A program made the translations under genes and the position numbers. The notes under the pieces were generated by a model. The model was not told where the DNA came from, made no database searches, and saw only the letters and a list, made by a program, of their open reading frames with translations. Shown piece by piece: positions 10,834 through 21,600 of a stretch of 64,000 bases of DNA (the first letter of the stretch is position 1; every line of letters begins with the position of its first letter). Origin of the DNA: Eutreptiella sp. 'Long Island Sound 2002' (taxonomy: Eukaryota > Euglenozoa > Euglenophyceae > Eutreptiales > Eutreptiaceae). Location of the stretch: positions 19,439,017 to 19,503,016 of the forward strand of contig OZ038379.1 in the NCBI GenBank assembly GCA_964036045.1, in the 5' to 3' direction.

Positions 10834-12783
10834 CTACGGCGTGCGACACGCTGTGCGCACCACCACAGATAACCTACCTGCTGCCTCCGCCTGGTCACGT
10901 AGGAACTGGCGCCGTCGGGGGTGTGCCAGCCGGCCCTGGTTAGCCAGCTCATCCGCCCGTTCGTTGCCCGCCACCCCGATATGACTATACACATGGCGCC
11001 ACAGGGTGGGGGCTACCCTCGCATCCACCTCTGCCTGAAGTTGGAGCCAAAGGTCAGAGTTCAGAAAAAGACGACCCTGCAACCTCCAACGCCGGAGGTG
11101 CTTCAGGATACCATCGTACACATACTTGCTGTCTGTCACGACCCGCAGTGCCTGTCCCCTCGGAACCACTCGGAGTGCTGCAATGCACGCGGATAACTCC
11201 GCCCTGTTTACAGTCTGCACCTCCCCTTCAAGGGGCTGCGCCATATTGCGGGGATCCAGCAGCCCAAACCAGACCCCGTACCCTGCGAAACCCGTTCGCG
11301 GGGCCTCTAGGCCAAAGGAGCCGTCAGTATACGCTTCTGGGACATGCAGGACATCCGGGTCCTCAGGCCCTTCGGCCGCCGCCCGGGCCCTCTTCCTGCT
11401 TACCCTGTCTACCGTCTGCCGCCGAAGATAGCGGTCTGGTTGCTGCGGGGAGGGGCACGGCCGCTTCTGACCTGCTACGTCTGAGCCCTCACACACCGGA
11501 ATATTCCTGTCCGCCAGCCACCCGTGCAAGGCCCCTGCATACATCCGTACCGCCTCATGATCTAGGGACAGGTCCAGCATCGCCAACCACTTCAACACCT
11601 CGGAGTGTAACACCCGCAGATAATCATTCACTGTCAGGCGGGCTTTCTGAAAGACCACCTCACAACGGCAGGACCACAAAACACGAACCGCCTTCCACAT
11701 CAGGATCCCCGGCGCCCTGGTTAGGGAAAGCTGGGGGTAATCAGAACACAAACGGCCCATTGGCACTCTACCACCTGAGCCCCAGACCAGCGGAAAGGTG
11801 CACTGCAGGGCCCGAACTGGGATGGTTGGCCAGGAACAAGCTTTAGTGCAACGGTAAACGTCCTCGAGAGAGGAATCGAAAGGGCACCAGTCTGATACGG
11901 AGGGCCAAATCGCCCAGAGGCGGGCCCCTACCGACAGTTTCTTCCAAAGGCAAGTATGGATGAAATTGAGGTCCTGAGGAGGTAGTACCAGGCGGCAAAA
12001 CGCCAGCCACACTTCTTTCGGCTGCCGCCTGTCAGCACGGCGTTGGGCCGCTAGCGCCGCCGATATCGGGGTGAACTGTAGACCCTGGTCCATGGGGAGG
12101 GGGGGGATGACCCCTTGCACAGAATTATGTCCCTCCCATGCGGGTACTAGCCGGCACACCAGAGCAAGCAGGGCCTGGTACTGGTGTGGCTGCAACTTCC
12201 TACTCCCCTGCCAGTCTCGGGAGACCGTGGCAACCCAGGCACTGGTGTCTACGACATCCGAGAGGCGTAGAACCCCTCGGCGAATCAGGAACTTGCAAGT
12301 AATAGATTTCTCCGAAACCGTTAGCAGGCGGCTATTCCACAGGGGGGCCGCCGCTAGTTCCTGCCAAGTCAGCCCCAGGCCCTTCTGGGCAGCATTCAGC
12401 GAGGACGGCGCCTTCACAGATGAGGCCAACCATGTCGCATTACGAATGCAACACGGGGACAACTGCAATAGGGCTAGCTGGGAGGGAGCATGCACTATGC
12501 CCTTACGTTCCAACCAGCCAGAAAAGACCACATAGGCGTCTAGACCATACCGAGACGGTTGCTGCAGATAACGTGTGAATGTCGCTGCATGCGTCGTCCA
12601 CAGGTACACCTCAGGCAACCACAAACCGACCCCTCCCTCAGACGGACTGAGATGCAGAACGTTCAGAGGCACCTTCCAATTCTGAGCATGGAAAGCCACC
12701 ACCAGGGCTCTACGAAGCCTTTTAACCACCACGTCAGGCGGTAGTGTGCAATGGCAGAAACCTGCAACACCGGATAGCACCAC
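10834..12783 (-). pseudogene. LINE RT thumb, connector and RNase H domain
   Basis: A long open frame continuing the RT thumb (PSEGGVGLWLPEVYLW). After a Trp/Cys-rich connector resembling the zf-RVT region, it ends in an RNase H domain whose four acidic catalytic residues are all visible: Asp in EAYTDGSFG, Glu in NRAELSACI, Asp in VTDSKYVYDG and Asp in GNERADELA. It terminates with TAG at 10834-10836. The RNase H half alone still looks intact. Confidence 0.85.
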
Positions 12784-13507
12784 GTGTGCAGGAGCACCAC
12801 CTTCTGTGCCCGTGACAGGGGCATTCGGGAGATCCTAGTACAGCGGGACTCAAACAACGCCACACACCGCTCATAGGCCACCGCCGGGGACACATGTCCC
12901 ACCTGGGCACCCAGGTAGCGCACATGGGGTACCACCTTAATACCCGCCAATCGGTCCCGATCTAGGCCCTGGAGAAGCAGGCGAGTCTTCTCCAAGTTCA
13001 AGCAGAGCCCTGTGTATTCACCAAAGGCTGCAGATTCGGCAAGCAATGCCTGTAGGTCGGCCTCAAGAACAGCACCCGGCCGGCGCAGCCGAACCAGGGC
13101 ATCGTCAGAGTAAAGCCAGATGTCGACCCCATAGGGCAGCAGTATGAAACAAATAAAAGAAGTGAGTAGAGAGAATAATATAGGGGACAACAGGTCCCCT
13201 TGGCGTATGCCCGACGCCGGGGTCAGGGAATGTTCCCTCACAACCCCCCCCGTCACCAGAAACAGAACTGGGCCTCGCAAGATCTGCAGCAAGACACGTA
13301 TCCAGGGGGTCGGGATACAAATGAAGCAAAAAAGCACTGCCATCATGGGATGGCTGACCGAGTCATACGCTTTACTGTAATCTACCACTAACCAAGCCGC
13401 CACTTCATCCCCTGGGCCCGTGTGCCAGGTTTGTTGCACCGAGGCCAAGTGGTCGAACATCGTACGGCCCCTCAGGTAGGCCTTTTGTTGGGTACACCCC
13501 TCTCCCC
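12663..13507 (-). pseudogene. Reverse transcriptase domain of the LINE
   Basis: Encodes about 280 residues of RT: a first catalytic block AAWLVVDYSKAYDSV, the template-primer block GIRQGDLLSPILFSL, the active site LYSDDALV (Y-S-D-D in place of the usual Y-[AV]-D-D) and the following GLCLNLEKTRLL. The N-terminal part and endonuclease are absent. The frame leaves the RT thumb near 12720, where the continuation is found in the next frame (10834-12783), so one indel separates the two. Confidence 0.85.
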
Positions 13508-13515
13508 TTAAATCT

Positions 13516-13552
13516 AGCTAACAAGCAAGCAAGCAACAAGCAAGCAAGCAAG
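13516..13552. repeat. (CAAG)n microsatellite at the LINE 5' boundary
   Basis: Tandem CAAG with one CAACAAG interruption, directly adjoining the truncated 5' end of the LINE. Confidence 0.85.
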
Positions 13553-13599
13553 CACTTCTCCTTTTCGTTTTGGCTCTAGCTCCGCCTCATCGCTCCAGG

Positions 13600-14520
13600 C
13601 TCTACTCTATTCTAGCCACCCCAGAGCCTAGGTGGTGCCCTGGCCAAATCCAAGTTTTCAGCCAAAACCCACTGGTGGCGCCCTAGGGTGGGGGCGCCAA
13701 ATCGGGAGGTGCCCCCCCAAAACTGCGCATTTTGTGCCCCAAAACAGCCTTTTTTGGCACAAAACGGCCCCGAAACCCCATCAAAACGGACCAACGAAGG
13801 GAAACAGTTGCTACACACCACTTGTGCCTTGATTGCCTAGTGACAAAGAGCCCTTTGTTGCCCTCTAACTCCACAAAGTGTCCAAGAAACGGCCCAAAAA
13901 TGGCTAAAAATGGCCCAAAATGTGTGCAGTTTGTGTCCAACAGCCCCAAAACCAAGAACGGGCGGTATCTTGGCCTACGTGGCTCAAATCCGAATTCCGA
14001 GCGCACCTAGTCCACCCGCAACCCCCCACTTTTTGCGGTTTCCAAGCCTCAGAAGCGCCCAACGAGACGTCTACACCCCCATACCAGTGGTCACTTGGTG
14101 GAGCTAGAGGGCAGCTTGGGCCGCGTATGGCGGGGGCCAAAAGTGGGTCCACCAGGGTCCATAGCGCTGAAAAAAATGATTTTTTCCAAAATTGTTCCCA
14201 GACCACCTGGGATGCTCAAACAAGTGTTCTTGGCCCATTTTGAGCTCGTGGTGATGCATTTTGGCCCGTGGAAAATGCCAAAGTGCCTTGAAAATGGGCC
14301 ATTTTCGGACCAAAAATGGTTCAAAAATGGGTCAAAAACACATTTTTTCCAACGGTGATCCTAGACTATTTGGTGTGCTCAAACAAGTGTTTTTAGCCTG
14401 TTTTGAGCCCTTGGTGACGCGTTTTGGCCCATGAGAAATCCCATAATGCCTTGAAAATGGGCTCTTTTGGGAGCAAAAATGGGTCAAAAATGGGTCAAAA
14501 AGGTGCGTTTCCAAAAGTGA
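13600..14520. repeat. Low-copy ~180-bp repeat rich in AAAATGGG
   Basis: Two and a half units (about 14190-14350, 14360-14520 and a remnant) share the landmarks GCTCAAACAAGTGTT, TGCCTTGAAAATGGG and GGGTCAAAAATGG. A degenerate inverted copy lies at 50375-50525. The upstream part (13620-13990) is also rich in AAAATGGCCCAAAA-like words and holds no gene. Confidence 0.75.
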
Positions 14521-14559
14521 TCCTGGACCAATTGGGACGCTCGAACAAGAGTTTTGAGC

Positions 14560-16195
14560 CCGTAAGGGGGTTCCCCGACGCTTGAGAGTGGGGGGACAAA
14601 ATCAGAAGTGGACCACAAGTGGGCGGATTGGCTACATCACCCCTTCCGTATGGGGGGTCCCCAACACTTGAGAGCGGTGGGACAAAGTAAGAAGTGGACC
14701 ACAAGTGAGCGGATTGGCTACATCACGCCTGCCGTATGGGGGCACTTCTGATTTTGTCCCTCCTCTCTGAGGCGTTGGGGACCCCCAAACACCTAGGGTG
14801 ATGTACCCAATCCGCCCACTTGTGGGCCACTGCTGACTGTGTCCCCCGCTCTAAAGGGTTGGGCACCCCCTCGCCTCGGGTGATTTAGCCAATCCGCCCA
14901 CTTGTGGGCTAGTATTGATGTTGTCCTCCGCTCCAAAGCATTGGGGACGACCACAAGTGGGCGGATTGGCTACGTCACCCCTACTGTACAAGGGCTCCCC
15001 AACACTTCGGAGCGGGGGACACACTCAGAAGTGGCCCACAAGTGGACAGATTGGCGACAACACCTATGCCATATGGGGGGTCCCCAACGCTTCGGAGCAC
15101 GGAACAAAATCAGAAGAGGCCCACAAGTGGGCGGATTGGCTACGCCACCCCTGCCATTGAGGGTGTCCCCAACGCTTTAGAGCAGGGGACAAAGTTAGCA
15201 ATGGCCAACAAGTGGGTGGATTGGCTACATCACCCATGCCGTCTGCAGGGTCCCCAACACTTGAGAGCAAGGGGACAAAGTAAGAAGTGGACCGCAAGTG
15301 GGCGGCTGCATCACCCTTGCCGTATGGAGCGTCCCCAACGCTTCTCAGCGGGGGACAAAATCAGCAATCACCCACAAGTGGGCGGAGTGGCTACGCCATC
15401 CTTGATGTATGGGCCATGAGGCAACGGAAACTGGGCTCGCATACGCCCCCGTGTCACAGGCGCATGGTCACAGGCGCATGTATGGGGGGGGGGGGGGGGA
15501 TATGCTTTAGAGTGGGGGAAACTATCAGCACTGGACCACAAGTGGGCAGATTGGCTACATCACCCCTGCCGTATGGGGGGCCCCCAATGCTTTAGAGTGG
15601 GGGACACAATCAGTAGCGGCCCACAAGTGGGCAAATTGGCTACATCACCCATGCCGTTTGCGGGGTCCCCAACACTTCGGAGCGGGGCGACAGAATGAGC
15701 ATTGGCCCACAAGTGGGTGGAGTGGCTACGTCGAACCTACCGTATCGGGGGTCCCCAATGCTTTAGAGCGGGGGACAAAGTCAGTTGTGGACCACAAGTG
15801 GGCAGATTGGCTACATCACCCATGCCGTATGCGGGGTCCCCAACGCCTCAGAGCGGGGCGACCAAATCAGAAGTGGACCACAAGCGGGCTGAGTGGCTAC
15901 GCCAACCCTGCCGTATCGGGGGTCCCCGATGGCTTCATCGTGGGGGACACGGTCAGTAGTGGCCCACAAGTGGGCAAATTGGCTACATCACCCATGCCGT
16001 ATGCGGGGTCCCCAACGCTTCAGAGCGGGGCGACAAAATCACAAGTGCACCACAAGTGCACAGAGTGGCTACATCACCCCTTGCCGTCCGGTGGGTGCCC
16101 AACCTTCAAAGTGCGGGACAAAATCAGAAGTGGCCCACAAGTGGGTGGATTGACTACATCACCCTTACCATCCACGGGGGGGGGGGGGCAACGCT
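14560..16195. repeat. ~84-bp satellite array with an internal inversion
   Basis: About 19 units of 82-88 bp with the core GTGGGCGGATTGGCTACATC, a GGGGTCCCCAACGCTT block and GCGGGGGACAAAATCAGAAG. Units at about 14740-14945 are in the opposite orientation, then the array switches back. Short open frames through it are by-products of the repeat. Confidence 0.92.
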
Positions 16196-17609
16196 TCAAG
16201 GCGACAGGGAGTGCATTTGTTCAAGGAGTATAGGCCTTGGGCTTAAAGGCTTTGTCTTTATCCTTGTATTCCATTGGGAGCACGTGGAAAAGAGCCTTTG
16301 GCACAACAGAGCTAGACGCTCCACCATTGCCCATGGTTATGTCTGCTCACTGGTTGCCTTGCCATGCTCTCCGTTGCCAGGCACCAACGGCAGGTTAGGC
16401 TGCATCCTGTACACCATAGTGTGGTGTTGGAGGGGCAGGCCCTGCTGCGGTTGAAAGGGGGGGGTTGCCATCCATCCTGGCAAGCCTTGGGATGGCCGTG
16501 CAAACCCTGGTGTGTTCCGTCGGGGGGGGGGGGGGCACAACCCCCCTCTCGACGCTCTCTAAGGGCACCAGGGGCACCGCATAGTTATCTGCATCACTGC
16601 GTGCGACCCGCGACGCTTCTCTGCTACAGAAGTCCCCAGTAATAGAAATTGCCCAGGAGTCGACACCCTCTCCATCGGTATGGTCAACATTACATCAGCA
16701 ATCAGGGCTCAGCTGGCTGTTGGCTTCCTGCGACAACAGCTCATCAGGGCACATAGGCAGCAAGCCGTCATCTATTGCGGCACCTGAGGTCGCCGCTAGC
16801 GACCACATAGGGTCCACCGGGGAGGGTGACAAGGCACTCTTCCAACTAGATGTGACTGCGAGGGGCCAATGAGGCATTCCCGAGTCTCTGCGCGGGGTGG
16901 CAACTTGCGCCGGCTGCGGAGCTGGCTCTGGTTGGGATGGCTCGATAGAGCTCTCGCTGGGCACTGATCTCGTTGCCGATGCCATACGTGATTCGCGCAC
17001 CTGTGTCAACCCAATTTTTGGGGCCTTGGGCGACAGTCGCATTTGCCAGATCAGCCGTGCTCTCCCTGGGGGAACCGTTTTGCGTTCCCCAACTATAGGG
17101 GGACCCTTGTGTGCGGTCGGTGTGGGTGCCCGTACCGGCTGAGTTGGCATGCTTGACGCAGTGACCGGGGTCAGGCTTCCCATCCCTAGGTATTGTATGG
17201 TGCCTCTGGTCATGGGCACTTTGGGCGGCATCAGCAGACATGTGCTTGCTGAGTGCAGGGCTGGGGTTCTGGTGCATCCATTGGATGTGTTGCCGTATGC
17301 CTTTGTTTCACGGGCCTAGGGGCAGGGGATCCTGCACTCGGGGGCCTTGGGTGTTTGATGCGCGGCACAATGCATGACACCCGGTCTCCTCTCGCTTCTT
17401 TGCGACGCCGTGGGTTCCCGGATACTTGTTCCGGTCTAGGGCGCCCGGCAGTAGGCTTGGGCGTGTGGGCCCCCGAGGGGGTACCAGGGTATCTTCGCGG
17501 TATAGGTGTCGGAGCCTGGGATGACTGCGATGAGAATGCCTCATGAATGGACATTGGTTGCAGCGTGGTGTTGCCAGCCAGGCTATCTTCCTCGTCTTGT
17601 GTTTTCCCC
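16196..17609. mobile_element. 1.4-kb non-satellite insertion in the 84-bp array
   Basis: Satellite units stop at CAACGCTTCAAGGCG and resume at CCAAAGGTTCAGAGCGGGGG, so this block interrupts one array. It holds Pro/Ser/Thr-rich open frames on the minus strand (16695-17611). No transposase or RT motif and no clear terminal repeats are visible, so calling it mobile is inference. Confidence 0.4.
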
Positions 17610-17611
17610 AA
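16695..17611 (-). other. Pro/Ser-rich overlapping ORFs of unknown nature
   Basis: Two successive minus-strand frames (17611-17231, 126 residues; 17231-16695, 178 residues) and a third overlapping one are open with low-complexity Pro/Ser/Thr/Arg-rich products. Possible reading: remnant of an element ORF or of a host exon, broken by indels. I recognise no domain and rate coding as unproven. Confidence 0.25.
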
Positions 17612-18395
17612 AGGTTCAGAGCGGGGGATAAAATCACCCTTGCCATCTCGGGGGTCCCCAACGCATCACAGCGGGGGATAAAAGTAGTGGTGGCCCACAA
17701 GCCGGCGAATTAGCTACACCAGCCCTCCCATATGCGGCGTCCCTAACACTTTAGAGCGGGGGAGAAAAATCAGAAGTAGCCCAGAAGCGGGCGTATTGGC
17801 TACATCACCCCTGCCGTCGAGGTGGTCCCCAATGATTCAAAGCAGGGGGACACAGTCCGCAGTGGCCCACAAGCGCAGAGTGGCTACATCACCCCTGCCG
17901 TGTGGGGGGTCCCCAATGCTTCATAGCGGGGGACAACATCAGCAATGGCCAACAAGTAGGCGCATTGGCTTTATCACCCCTGCCGTATGGGTGGTCCCCA
18001 ACGCTTCAGAGCGCTTCAGAGCGGGGGACAAAATGCGCAGTGGCCTACAAGTGGGCACATTGGATACATCACCTTTGCCATCTTGTGGATCCCCCACACC
18101 TTAGAGCGGGGGAGAAAATAAGCACTAGCCCACACATGGGCGGAGTGGTCACATCACCCCTGCTGTTTGGGGGTTCCCAACGCTTTAGAGCAGGGGACAA
18201 AATCAGCAGTGGCCCTCAAGTGGGCAGATTGGGTACACCACCCTTACCGTCTTGGGGTCCCCAACGCTTCAAAGTGGGGACAAAAATCAGAAGTGGCCCA
18301 CAAGTGGGTGGATTCGCTCCGTCACCCCTGCCGTCTAGGGGTCCCCAACACTTCAGAGCGGGGGACAAAATCAGCAGTGGCGGTCACAAGTGGAA
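17610..18395. repeat. ~84-bp satellite array, second segment
   Basis: Nine more units of the satellite seen at 14560-16195, same orientation as its outer units. It ends abruptly at an AT-rich island at 18396. Confidence 0.9.
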
Positions 18396-18640
18396 AAAAC
18401 TTATTCTTTTGGCAAGTTTTTTACGCCGTAAGAAAAAAACTGTTTTTCTACTAAGTAATTTATTTGGTAGAAAGAAATTTTTTCGAAAAAAATCTTTCTA
18501 CAAGTACCTTACTTGAAAAAAAAAGCCCACCCGCAAAGGAAAAACTTAGCAAACAAATATTTTTACTAAGATTTCAAACTTAGTCAAAGAAAATATAAAA
18601 AAAACAATTTTACTAAGTTTTACCACAAACCCATGAGAGA
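18396..18640. other. AT-rich island (about 245 bp)
   Basis: Abrupt switch from GC-rich satellite to sequence dominated by A and T, with repeated CTTAG/CTAAG words such as AAACTTAG and CTAAGTTTT that can pair. The plus strand stays open for 44 residues with a Lys/Phe/Leu-rich product. Composition fits organelle-derived DNA or an AT-rich element core, but no plastid gene is recognised. Confidence 0.55.
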
Positions 18641-21600
18641 GACCCTTCTTGTCCCTCGGGGAACATTTGCCGTGCACCCGTCCTGTGTGTAACCTGTGCC
18701 AAAATGGATATCAGAAGAAAACACATCCTACAAGAAACACAATGCATGGTATGCTTTCACACAGGGGGAGTGTGTGCACCACACACATGCCGCGCGCTAC
18801 TTTGTAGCAAGAACACCCATAACGTCTCAATTTTTACCCTCTCCCAAAATGGGCCCAAACAAGAGCAAATCTGCTTGCTACAAAAATCATATAAACACCG
18901 CTCCTTGCCACGAACATATAGCAAACCAAAACCCACAAATTTAAACCTTCAGGTTGTGGGTTCAAAGGCTCCAAGTCCGCAAGCCCCAAGCGGCTTGAAC
19001 GGCATTTCTACCTCACATCTAAGGAATGAAGCGTAATAATGGCTGTGCAACCCTCGCCTTCGGGCCCAGCTTTATATAGCTAGGAAGCAAACAAGGGTAC
19101 CAAAAGTGTGTGTATTGCCACATTGGTGACCGAAGTGGGGACACCCAGGCTGAAAAGCTTGGATTACAGCCCTTGGCTGGGGGGAAGAAGGCCTCAAAAA
19201 CCCATAAATCAGTGGTGCCCCTCCGAAATGAGGGTAATAATCCAATTCAGCTTGCACTATAGTCCATTACTCTGCGTGGCTGGGTCCTGGTACAGGGTGT
19301 TTGCACAGCACACACACTGCATGCAGTACACACTCACATCTCACTAAGCAATTGGGTTGAATGAGGCCCCAATCAACGGACAAGCTGGTGCTTTTCGAAG
19401 ATGTGGGAGGCATCTGAGCATCACACACAATTTTCACACAATCCCTCGTGATCCATCTGCCCTGAGCACGTGCAAACAAAGCGTTGTGATGAAAGACGTG
19501 AAGTCCTGCTGCAACGTAGGATATATAGACGTAAGGGCTCAGGAGAAGCAACAACTTGAGCCGCAAAAGGTAATTGCGAAAATTACAACCGGCTGGGTGC
19601 TGGGCCCATGATACGAGTTCATCTACGCGGGTCCAACTGCAGCAAACCATGTGACTGTGGGTTGGGTTGAGGCACCCTATATCTAACCGCCGCCACCGGG
19701 CTCCCATCTGCGCCTGGTGCATGCCTGGGTCAAATGTGTAAGGGATAAACCTGCAAAGGATGAATAGACGAGCACAGCTTCGGAACTGTGAATGGTTACA
19801 GAAGCCCCCGTCTTTAGCACACCCTCCAATTGAAGCAAAATCATCATCGTGGCATTTCAGCCATTGCCACTGCCGCTGGAAACCTGCGAGGCGGGAAACC
19901 CCCGTCTTCTCCATCCACCAACCACAGAAAACCTCCGCCAGTTCAACTTGCTCGACCTCAGAGAAAGCTTCCAATGTCTGCATCGGAGGAAGCAGGGACC
20001 ATTCAACCGCCACAAAGGGGCGAAATGTGGACTTACAGAAACACAGCGTGCATTCGCGTTCAACAACGAAAGCAGACACCAGCAGGCCTGTGCTTGACGA
20101 AGAGATAGACTAAGTGGGATCTTGGGCACGGTTCCCAAAGCGGTCATTTGGCGATTTGGAGACGCGGTTAGAGACTAATCGGGCACTTACAAAACGTTGC
20201 AGAGCAGTTGGGGACGAATGGAAGCGGCAGGGGCGGGAAAGGGATCCGCAGTCCCGGAGGGAGGGGGTTGCACTACCCCCTTCAAGCACCGGCCTGGACA
20301 CCAACAACGGCACTGCAATCCAAGTGACCGACTGGATGCCTGCTCGTGCTGCACACACACCATCGCATCCACATAAAGATTTCGTCAGGGGCAGCAGGGG
20401 AATTGACAGCCGTCCAAGCGACCAAAACCCCAGATCAGGACGGAGGTCACAACTGGCCCCCCGCCCACCCCCTGCCCTTGTCCGAGCTGCAGGAAACGAA
20501 CTAATGCGCCAACTGGAGCCAGACACACAACCCGTTGGGACCCAGTACCTGCCCAGCCCTTGCCCCTGTGGGCTTTGGGCCCCTGTGACCGCAGGCAGGC
20601 AAACCAACGCCAACTGCGCACGCCCCCCAAAATGCAATCTGCCCACTCAAATGTGCAACATCAACCCAAACCCTTGGGTCTCGTCGTGACTTTACATTTG
20701 GTACCGAAGTGTACGGGGCCCCAAATCAATGCTGTAGGGCGGACGGCTGGACAAAGCCGTAGTCCCAGGCATGCAAATACAACAAAGATACCCGCTTTCT
20801 CGTCTGCCGATCCTGCCAACCTGTGTGCTCGTAGTACCCGCACACGGAACTAAGTCCTAGCTTGGGCACAGCTCGCAGACGCAAGCCAGGACAAAGGAGA
20901 GCAATGAACCATTCAGCATGCTCCCAGGTACCCCTGTGGTACCACGTCGTAGGATCCAAAAAGTGGAACATAACCTAATCTACAAAACGCCGGCCACAAA
21001 ACTCGCTCCCCAATTCCGCAAAACGCAGAAAATGAACAGAATTGTTGCACGGACCACGGGGGTGTCTGTGGTGTGGTGAGAGGCCCCGGAGGCCACGGTC
21101 TCAGGGAAGTTCGATGCGGTTGATATGTCAACAAGGAATGAAGGAGCCCGTGTACCGGTCATGGCGAAAGCACAATATATTCCGAATCTCCCTTCACCAG
21201 CAGATGGGGCCGCTGCAAAGCGCGGATGCCATAGACAGTGGAAAACTTGACAAGACTCGCGAATTTAGACACCAATTAAAACCCCAGAAGATGCAAAATT
21301 GGGCCAATTCATGCCAAAAAAAAGGAACCAGCTGGGGCGATTGGGTATCCGATCTTCATGTCTGGTCGAGATGGCCTCATCCATATGCACCAAAGGGCGG
21401 CCGCACGCAGATGCGTCGGCCAACACTGAAGGCGGGTGCAGAAATGCCAAGCGTCAGAGTAACGGAGCCACGGACAGCACACCTCCGCATCCCGCCATCT
21501 GGTGTAATGAATTTGCTGAGAATAGCGGTTTCACCGCCTAGTGCTTGCACAATATGGTGCGGGAAGTCCATGGCCCCTAAACAGATGGTATTACCGACTC

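Larger units (their letters stand above)
10834..13512 (-). mobile_element. 5'-truncated non-LTR retrotransposon (LINE) with RT and RNase H
   Basis: Reverse-transcriptase and RNase H domains in the order of L1-like and Ingi-like LINEs, split by a frameshift near 12720-12740. The element starts inside the RT fingers (block KAYLRGRT) next to a (CAAG)n tract at 13516-13552. The usual endonuclease domain is therefore missing: the classic 5' truncation of target-primed insertion. tRNA-like modules follow its 3' end. Confidence 0.85.

Noticed and set aside
14560-18395. CRISPR-like regular repeat array
   Set aside because: Units are contiguous with no unique spacers, the repeat is ~84 bp and the genome is eukaryotic; it is a satellite.
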